Origin: Desulfofustis sp.
Lineage (GTDB): Bacteria > Desulfobacterota > Desulfobulbia > Desulfobulbales > Desulfocapsaceae
Assembly: GCA_030145365.1 (NCBI GenBank)
Contig: JAQYVS010000151.1
Location: 1-13,731, forward strand
DNA: 13,731 nt
Direction of reading: 5' to 3'
In this document: positions 1-5,368 of the stretch, one piece after another
Layout: each line of letters opens with the position of its first letter
How positions within the stretch are numbered: the first letter of the stretch is position 1
Program-made: the position numbers and the translations under genes
Notes under the pieces: model-generated
Seen by the model: only the letters and a program-made list of their open reading frames with translations
Database searches by the model: none
Told to the model about the DNA's origin: nothing

Positions 1-149
1 TCATCGAAACAACTTTTTTCCCCCAGGTCTACCGCCGTTATGCCCACATTCTGGCCGGACAGAAAATTTACCTGCTCAGTGGCCTGGTTGAACAGGATTA
101 TGGAGCCATCACATTGACCGTGGACCGGCTTAGACTGCTGAGAAGCTGA
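1..149 (+). CDS. DNA polymerase III alpha-subunit family protein, C-terminal fragment (5' truncated by window)
   Basis: An open frame enters from the left edge (first full codon at base 3) and ends at TGA 147-149, giving 48 visible residues. The text includes FFPQVYRRYAHIL, YLLSGLVEQDYGAITLTV and a final RLRLLRS. This resembles the OB-fold region near the C-terminus of DnaE and DnaE2 polymerases, where a phrase about 'FP..Y..Y..IL' is followed by 'G.VE...GA.TL.V'. In that family the OB domain binds single-stranded template DNA. The polymerase active site would lie upstream, outside the window, so replicative DnaE and error-prone DnaE2 cannot be told apart here. The gene is convergent with the carboxypeptidase, with 35 bases between the stops and no strong terminator. 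The family call rests on one short stretch and is moderate. Confidence 0.6.
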   Translation, partial: IETTFFPQVYRRYAHILAGQKIYLLSGLVEQDYGAITLTVDRLRLLRS

Positions 150-184
150 TACGAGGTGAATAAAGCAGAGGTTGGGCAAACCCG

Positions 185-1216
185 TTAACCGTTAGGTTGC
201 CTCTTGTTGTGGGCAGCTACGGTACGTTTATGATCATTCAGTTGGGCGACTGCCAGTTCTTTTTTCCGGGCAAAGCCATAATTGACAAGACGTTTGATGT
301 CACCCCACATTGTCTCGCTACCCATTATCGCCACGATAATCTCATCGTTGCCACGCTTGAATTTCCCGACATAGGTCTGGCGGGCAGCATTTGTGTACCC
401 GGTTTTTCCTCCCAGGGTTCCGTCGATCTGCCAGAGTGCCTTGTTGTGATTGCGCAGCAGTTTGCCTTCAACGGTATTTATTTTCGTACGTTTCATACGG
501 GTGGCAAATTCTTTATTCTGCATGGCCCGCCGGAAAATGATGGCAAGGTCCCGGGCTGTGGTTTTTTGGCCCTTGGCAGTCAAGCCCGAAGCTGTTTTGC
601 AGACGGTATTTGTGGCTCCCCAGGTTTTTGCCAGACCGGTCATTTTTCTGGCAAACTGTTTCTCTGAACCGGCAATTTTCTCAGCCAATGCAACGCTGGC
701 ATCATTTGCCGAGGCGAGTAGTACGGCGTTGATCAGATCTGTGGCTCGGTATGTTTTACGCTGATCGAGGTAGACTTTGGAGCGTGGTTGTTTGGCTGCA
801 TTCTTACTGACCGCTACACGTTGGCTGTTGGTGAGTGAGTCAATGGCAAGCATTCCGGTCAGTACTTTGATTGTACTGGCCGGCTGACGCGGCGAGTCAG
901 GAGATCTCGAGAATAAGGTTTTACCGGATGAGGAATCGATAACGATTATGGATCTAGCAGAAATTGTACGTGGTTTGAAGCGATTGGTGAAACCGGCTAG
1001 AAAAGACACCGATTTCTTGGCAGTGCTGATATTTCTATAGGAGCCAAGGGTTTTTACTGATCGGCTGACAACGGTTTCAGCCCTTTTATCAGGCAACGAA
1101 TACTTGGCCTGGTCCCTGAGAACTGGAACTGCCCATCCCTTTGAAATTGTACCGAAAAAAAATACACCGATCAGTATCAGTGTGGTACAGGCTATTGGCA
1201 GGCGATAACGCTCCAT
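185..1216 (-). CDS. D-alanyl-D-alanine carboxypeptidase, peptidase family S11 (DacA/DacF-like)
   Basis: This is a penicillin-binding serine DD-carboxypeptidase that would remove the terminal D-Ala from peptidoglycan stem peptides in the periplasm. All three S11 motifs are present: SxxK as S114-T-I-K117, SxN as S169-A-N171 and KTG at 271-273. Residues 1-29 form a signal peptide or membrane anchor with a hydrophobic core around 8-22. A basic linker of about 55 residues precedes the catalytic domain, which begins near residue 86. At 343 residues it is shorter than PBP5-type enzymes (near 400), and the chain ends about 70 residues after KTG. The C-terminal PBP5 domain and its amphipathic membrane anchor are therefore absent, so the mature enzyme may be soluble or held by an uncleaved N-terminus. 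GACGGAGTC directly before the ATG supplies a ribosome-binding site. A promoter candidate with a perfect TTGACA -35 lies upstream. Confidence 0.9.
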   Translation of the reverse strand: MERYRLPIACTTLILIGVFFFGTISKGWAVPVLRDQAKYSLPDKRAETVVSRSVKTLGSYRNISTAKKSVSFLAGFTNRFKPRTISARSIIVIDSSSGKTLFSRSPDSPRQPASTIKVLTGMLAIDSLTNSQRVAVSKNAAKQPRSKVYLDQRKTYRATDLINAVLLASANDASVALAEKIAGSEKQFARKMTGLAKTWGATNTVCKTASGLTAKGQKTTARDLAIIFRRAMQNKEFATRMKRTKINTVEGKLLRNHNKALWQIDGTLGGKTGYTNAARQTYVGKFKRGNDEIIVAIMGSETMWGDIKRLVNYGFARKKELAVAQLNDHKRTVAAHNKRQPNG

Positions 1217-1268
1217 GACTCCGTCAATTATCTGATCTTACACGTAAATATTGGTGTTATCTTGCAGC

Positions 1269-1297
1269 TTACTAGCAGCTGTCCAGTCGGTTGTCAA
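1269..1297 (-). promoter_or_regulatory. Candidate sigma-70 promoter for the D-Ala-D-Ala carboxypeptidase gene
   Basis: On the minus strand a perfect -35 TTGACA (1297-1292) is followed by a 17-base spacer and TAGTAA (1274-1269). The -10 matches consensus weakly, so this is a candidate only. It would give a leader of about 45-50 bases before the ATG at 1216. Confidence 0.4.
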
Positions 1298-1359
1298 GAC
1301 AATTCACCCTTTCAATTTATCTGAGAACCTTGCTAATAGGGTCATTCAAGTCTTCTGGA

Positions 1360-1389
1360 TTGACCTATGAGTCATGATTGTGTTATACC
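1360..1389 (+). promoter_or_regulatory. Candidate sigma-70 promoter for the acyl-CoA synthetase gene
   Basis: TTGACC (1360-1365), an 18-base spacer and TATACC (1384-1389) read toward the synthetase. The spacer contains the odd-centred palindrome ATGAGTCAT (1367-1375), which could be a regulator site but is short enough to occur by chance. The remaining spacer up to 1480 is AT-rich and I see no other gene in it. Confidence 0.4.
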
Positions 1390-1480
1390 GAAAGTAGCAT
1401 TGTATTAAGTAATTGTTACACTTTTTGCCTTTTGTCTGTAGAAAGGAAAGAAAGTTTGTGGTTTTTTTGTGAGGGAGATC

Positions 1481-3187
1481 ATGGCCAACGGGCCCGAAGT
1501 TAGAATGACGCTGAATTATATTGTCGATTCCAGCAGAGAGAAGTACGGGGATCTTGGTGCTGTTGGCATGGCCATGGAGGAATCGATAACCTACGAAGAA
1601 TTCCATGATCGAATCTGCGCCCTTGCCGCCTGCTTGATGGAGCGAGGCTTGGCCAAGGGTGATCGGGTGGCAATTCTTGCTGAAAATTCATACCATTGGG
1701 GTATTGCTTATCTGGCTGTTGTCCGCATGGGTGGTGTGGGTGTCCCGATTCTTCCCGATCTGCCCGAAGCCGATGTCCACCACATCCTGGGCGAAATGAA
1801 GGTAAAGGCCATATTTACCACCCAGCGTCAGATTGAAAAGATATACGACCTGCGGGCTGATCGTCCGGAAATAGTCATGACCCTGGATGATTTTCAGAGT
1901 GCGGAAGGGCTGCCGCAGACTGAACAATTCAGCACTATTATTGAAACGTCACTGGCTGACTATCGAGAGAAACGGGCACAGGACGAGGTTATCGATTTTC
2001 CCGAAGTCGGTGAAGACGATCTTGCTTCAATTCTTTATACATCAGGTACATCGGGATTTTCAAAAGCGGTAATGCTGAGCCATAAAAATCTCACCTCAAA
2101 TGCCTATGGCGCCTCGGGTCTGATGGAGATCAAACCAGGCAGTGTTTTTCTCTCGATTCTACCGATGTCTCATACCTACGAGTTTACCACCGGATTTCTC
2201 CTGCCCCTGCTGGTCGGAGCCCGGATTGCCTATGCGGGGAAAACCCCGACGCCAGCGATTTTACAAAATCTCTGCGAGCACGAGAAACCGTATATCATTT
2301 TTGCGGTACCGCTGGTATTGGAGAAAATTTATAAAAAACGGGTTCTTCCAAAGATTGAGAAGAGTAAAGTACTGAGCCTGCTCTACAAATTTAAAAGCGG
2401 TCGTAAATTCGTAAACAAAAAAACGGGAAAAAAGCTTCTGGAGTTTTTCGGAGGCAACCTGGCGATGATGGGAGTAGGCGGTGCTTCTTTGAATCCGGAG
2501 GTGGAAGAGTTCCTGGTTGAGGCCGGCTTTCCATTTCTGGTGGGCTATGGGCAGACCGAATCGTCACCGCTTATAGCCGGCGGACCGTTTGGAGACCCTA
2601 CAATCAGTATTGGGTCAACCGGTAAGCCTCTGCCTGGAGTGGAAGTGAAGATCGAAGATGGTGATCAGGAAACGGGGATTGGTGAGATCTATGCCCGGGG
2701 CGCCAATATCATGCAGGGCTATTTTAACGACGAAGATACCACTGCCAAAACCATTACATCGGATGGGTGGCTGGCAACCGGCGATCTGGGGATGTTGGAT
2801 GAGCATGGCAATCTTCATATCAAGGGAAGGTGTAAAAACATCATCGTCATGGCCAATGGAGAAAATGTCTATCCTGAGGCAATCGAGCATAAGATCAATG
2901 CCTATCACTGGGTAGTCGAATCGCTGGTGGTGGAGGACAACGGAAAACTCAACGCCTGGATTTACCCCGATTACGAAAATATCGACGAGGTGACGGCCGG
3001 TCAGTCAAGGATGCAGCGCCGTGAACATCTTGACGGTTTACTGGAACAGATGCGTAAAGAGGTTAATGGTGCATTACCCTCAGCATCAAGGCTGACAGAG
3101 GTATTCGAACGAAGAGAACCGTTCATTAAGACGGCAACCCATAAGATCAAACGTTATCTGTACGACAGGTATGCTAATATAGCATAG
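1481..3187 (+). CDS. AMP-dependent acyl-CoA synthetase (long-chain fatty acid--CoA ligase family)
   Basis: This ANL-superfamily enzyme would activate a carboxylic acid, probably a fatty acid, with ATP to an acyl-adenylate and then transfer it to CoA in the cytoplasm. Counting from ATG 1481 (568 residues), the motifs run in order: phosphate loop LYTSGTSGFSKAVMLSH at about 185-201, GYGQTESSP at 355-363, GWLATGDLG at 429-437, the hinge region IKGRCKNIIVMANGENVYPE at 447-466, and the C-terminal catalytic lysine in ATHKIKR (K555). The phosphate loop departs from the common TSGTTGxPKG: Ser replaces Pro and Ala replaces the last Gly. GTG at 1469 is an alternative start adding four residues. I prefer the ATG because AGGGAG precedes it, though only three bases away. 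The gene lies 84 bases before a FadL-type transporter on the same strand, which points to fatty-acid uptake and activation. An acyl-ACP synthetase role cannot be excluded. Confidence 0.88.
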   Translation: MANGPEVRMTLNYIVDSSREKYGDLGAVGMAMEESITYEEFHDRICALAACLMERGLAKGDRVAILAENSYHWGIAYLAVVRMGGVGVPILPDLPEADVHHILGEMKVKAIFTTQRQIEKIYDLRADRPEIVMTLDDFQSAEGLPQTEQFSTIIETSLADYREKRAQDEVIDFPEVGEDDLASILYTSGTSGFSKAVMLSHKNLTSNAYGASGLMEIKPGSVFLSILPMSHTYEFTTGFLLPLLVGARIAYAGKTPTPAILQNLCEHEKPYIIFAVPLVLEKIYKKRVLPKIEKSKVLSLLYKFKSGRKFVNKKTGKKLLEFFGGNLAMMGVGGASLNPEVEEFLVEAGFPFLVGYGQTESSPLIAGGPFGDPTISIGSTGKPLPGVEVKIEDGDQETGIGEIYARGANIMQGYFNDEDTTAKTITSDGWLATGDLGMLDEHGNLHIKGRCKNIIVMANGENVYPEAIEHKINAYHWVVESLVVEDNGKLNAWIYPDYENIDEVTAGQSRMQRREHLDGLLEQMRKEVNGALPSASRLTEVFERREPFIKTATHKIKRYLYDRYANIA

Positions 3188-3190
3188 ATG

Positions 3191-3237
3191 CCGACTGCAA
3201 GGTCGGTATAACGTGTCTTCTCCGGCTCGATGAAGAC
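3191..3237 (+). other. Two small hairpins between the acyl-CoA synthetase and fadL-type genes
   Basis: CCGAC (3191-3195) pairs with GTCGG (3202-3206) across a six-base loop. GTCTTC (3215-3220) pairs with GAAGAC (3232-3237) across eleven bases. Neither is followed by a T-run, so they do not look like intrinsic terminators. They may mark an mRNA processing or stability element that separates the expression of the two genes. No convincing promoter is visible in this gap. Confidence 0.35.
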
Positions 3238-3258
3238 GGAGGGGCAAACAATTTATTT

Positions 3259-3265
3259 GAGGGAG
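3259..3265 (+). promoter_or_regulatory. Ribosome binding site that fixes the FadL start at 3272
   Basis: GAGGGAG lies six bases before ATG 3272, and the protein from that ATG begins with a clean signal peptide. The in-frame ATG at 3230 would put 14 polar and charged residues ahead of the signal sequence and is therefore rejected. Confidence 0.75.
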
Positions 3266-3271
3266 AACCGT

Positions 3272-4495
3272 ATGAAAAAGTCGATATCTCTATTGGCGCT
3301 GGCTTCACTACTGGTTGCGGGTACCGCCTATGCTACAGGATACCGCATTCCAGAGCAGTCCTCGGACTCGGTGGCCAAGGCGGGAGCTCACATCGCCTCC
3401 TCGACGGGAGCCGATTCAAGTTACTACAACCCGGCAAACATGGGCTTTGCCGATGACGCCTGGCTGACGGAAATTGACCTGACCTACATTCATTTGACAT
3501 CGATCGATTATACCGATGCCAGAACCCCCGCGTTCAACGGCAGTTCTGAAAATGAAAATTTTCTTCTTCCTACTTTCTTTGTCGTCTCACCTGATTACAA
3601 CAGTTTTCGTTTCGGTCTGTCCTTCACCGCGCCTTACGGCCTGGCCAAACGCTGGGAAGATCCGTATCCGGCCCTGTTTGCCAGAAAATTTGAACTGCAA
3701 GTCTTTGATCTCAACCCCTCGGTGGCCTACAAGGTGAATGACTATTTCTCGCTCGCTGGCGGCGTCAGGATGATCGTCTCGACAGCTCAGGCGGAATTTG
3801 GCGGCACCAGCCCGGCTAATGGTGTGTCATATGATGTTAATCTGGACGGTGACTACGGGGTGGACTGGGGTTGGAATCTGGCCCTGGCCGTCAAGCCCAA
3901 CGAAAATTCGAATATATCGGCCACCTATCGGTCAAACGTCACTATGAACCTCTCGGGTGATGTCAAAGCCAGCACAAATGCAATGGGCCCCATGAGCTTT
4001 GTCACCGGCGGTGACGCTGAGCTTCCTGCCCCGGCGGTGTTTACCCTGGCTGGCGCCTACACCTGGAACGATCTGACCATTGAACTGGTATGGGATCGCA
4101 CCTTCTGGTCCGAGTATGAGGAATTGGATTTAGATTATGATGATCCAACGCTGGAAGCGATTTTGGGCCCCACACAAGTAAGGAACTGGGATGACACCGA
4201 TGCCTTCCGGATCAGTGCCGCCTACGAATTCAATGACGCTTTCACCGGTATGCTTGGTTTTGCGGTCGATTCAAATCCAGTGCCCGACGAAACCGTAGGT
4301 TTTCAGCTGCCCGATTCAGACGCGATGCTCTTCTCGATCGGTGGCCGGTATAACATCAACGAGCGGTCTTCGTTTGGGCTGGGATTACTCTACGATTACA
4401 AGGATTCCAGAAAAGTGGCCAATGCCGAAGCTGTTGGCGAGTTCGAGAATGCTGCAGCATTTCTGTTCTCGGCCGGGTTTAGCTACAAGTTCTAA
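3272..4495 (+). CDS. OmpP1/FadL/TodX family outer-membrane transporter
   Basis: This is a beta-barrel channel of the family that carries long-chain fatty acids and other hydrophobic compounds across the outer membrane. The 407-residue protein starts with a signal peptide (MKKSISLLALASLLVAGTAYA, cleavage predicted after residue 21). The mature end TGYRIPEQSSDSVAKAGA followed by SSYYNPANMGF matches the family's N-terminal plug region, where 'EQS...L..AGA..A......YNPA.M' is typical. The rest shows alternating hydrophobic and polar residues of beta strands. The chain ends in SYKF, and a terminal aromatic residue is the usual signal for the BAM machinery. The length is close to E. coli FadL (446 with signal). 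Adjacency to an acyl-CoA synthetase suggests uptake coupled to activation. The actual substrate, fatty acid or aromatic hydrocarbon, cannot be read from the sequence. Confidence 0.9.
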   Translation: MKKSISLLALASLLVAGTAYATGYRIPEQSSDSVAKAGAHIASSTGADSSYYNPANMGFADDAWLTEIDLTYIHLTSIDYTDARTPAFNGSSENENFLLPTFFVVSPDYNSFRFGLSFTAPYGLAKRWEDPYPALFARKFELQVFDLNPSVAYKVNDYFSLAGGVRMIVSTAQAEFGGTSPANGVSYDVNLDGDYGVDWGWNLALAVKPNENSNISATYRSNVTMNLSGDVKASTNAMGPMSFVTGGDAELPAPAVFTLAGAYTWNDLTIELVWDRTFWSEYEELDLDYDDPTLEAILGPTQVRNWDDTDAFRISAAYEFNDAFTGMLGFAVDSNPVPDETVGFQLPDSDAMLFSIGGRYNINERSSFGLGLLYDYKDSRKVANAEAVGEFENAAAFLFSAGFSYKF

Positions 4496-4511
4496 TTTTT
4501 CGATTACCGGC

Positions 4512-4548
4512 AAAAAGCCCCGATCCGCTTGCGGATCGGGGCTTTTTT
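4512..4548. terminator. Bidirectional rho-independent terminator
   Basis: An 11-12 bp GC-rich perfect stem (GCCCCGATCCGC at 4517-4528 with GCGGATCGGGGC at 4531-4542) closes on a tiny loop. It is followed by six T on the + strand and preceded by five A, which become T on the - strand. It lies 17 bases after the FadL stop and about 55 bases past the stop of the convergent protease gene, so it can end transcription from both sides. Confidence 0.92.
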
Positions 4549-4603
4549 ATTGTCCAAAAGTAAGAAGCTCTATGTTGCCTATTGGGGTGTCTTGCAAGAA
4601 TGC

Positions 4604-5233
4604 TCAGGAGAGCAGCAGATTGTTGGCAAACCTGATTACCGGGAAAATAATGGTGCCCAGTACGCCGGTAAACGCCAGAATTAAAATTACGATGAACCCG
4701 TAGCGTTCGAAAGATGCGTAGGTTTTGGCCAGATTTTCCGGCAGCAGACCGGTCATGATTCGGCCGCCGTCCAGTGGCGGGATGGGTAAAAAGTTAAAGA
4801 TACACAGCACCAGATTTATCCAGATACTGGCAACGAGCATATTTGAAAAAGGTACAAGTATTGCCTCTAACAGGCTGGAGTAGGGGATTACCGAGGCAAT
4901 GCCAATGACCAGCTTAAGAACCAGCGCACTGGCGACAGCCAGCAGCAGATTGGTCACCGGCCCGGCGAGTGCCACCCAGAGCATATCTTGTCTCGGGTTT
5001 TGAAAATAACGGGGATTAACCGGCACCGGCTTGGCCCAGCCGAATTTGATGAAAAAGAAGGCAAGTGTCCCGATCGGATCAAGGTGGCTCAGCGGGTTGA
5101 GTGTCAGCCTGCCGGCATTACGGGCAGTGGGATCACCTAGTCGATAGGCGATATAGCCGTGGGCATATTCATGCAGGGTGAGGGCCAGTAGCAGCGGCGG
5201 CGCCATAATTATAATCTGGTTAATATTATCCAT
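4604..5233 (-). CDS. Site-2 protease family (peptidase M50) membrane metalloprotease
   Basis: This is an intramembrane zinc metalloprotease of the short M50B type, without a PDZ domain. The 209-residue protein has the zinc motif HEYAH (H21, E22, H25) inside the first hydrophobic segment and NPLSHLDPIG at about 46-55. The second zinc-ligand motif sits at NFLPIPPLDGGR (147-158), with D155 as the likely third ligand. Further hydrophobic segments lie around 87-118, 128-150 and 178-205, consistent with four to six membrane passes. The family cleaves membrane-bound substrates such as anti-sigma factors or signal-peptide remnants; the substrate here is unknown. It lies 135 bases downstream of the DHH-CBS-nucleotidyltransferase gene on the same strand. 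Only a weak Shine-Dalgarno (AAGAG) precedes the ATG, and Met10 is a possible later start. Confidence 0.9.
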   Translation of the reverse strand: MDNINQIIIMAPPLLLALTLHEYAHGYIAYRLGDPTARNAGRLTLNPLSHLDPIGTLAFFFIKFGWAKPVPVNPRYFQNPRQDMLWVALAGPVTNLLLAVASALVLKLVIGIASVIPYSSLLEAILVPFSNMLVASIWINLVLCIFNFLPIPPLDGGRIMTGLLPENLAKTYASFERYGFIVILILAFTGVLGTIIFPVIRFANNLLLS

Positions 5234-5368
5234 TATCGCTCTTTGTATTTATCTTTATCTCTCTCATAAAACTACACACTACCTGTAAGCATCCACTTGG
5301 CTAAGTAAATGATTTTTGCTTCAGATGCGTTAATCAAAGCCATGTACTATTGCTGGATGTATGTTGGT

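Noticed and set aside
197..764. Two overlapping plus-strand open frames of 104-156 codons
   Set aside because: They lie antisense to the carboxypeptidase, whose three catalytic motifs are intact, and the translations look like out-of-frame text.
1346..1606. 86-codon minus-strand frame over the synthetase start and spacer
   Set aside because: It overlaps the start of a well-supported gene, shows no family motif and would cover the promoter region of that gene.
3230..3271. Upstream start for the FadL-type gene adding 14 residues
   Set aside because: The signal peptide begins at the ATG at 3272, which has a perfectly placed GAGGGAG. The added residues would disturb export.
5234..5368. Possible small RNA or terminator between the fusion gene and the M50 protease
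   Set aside because: Only short imperfect pairings (such as ACTTGGCTAAGT) are visible, with no T-run and no conserved RNA feature. I see no clear promoter either.
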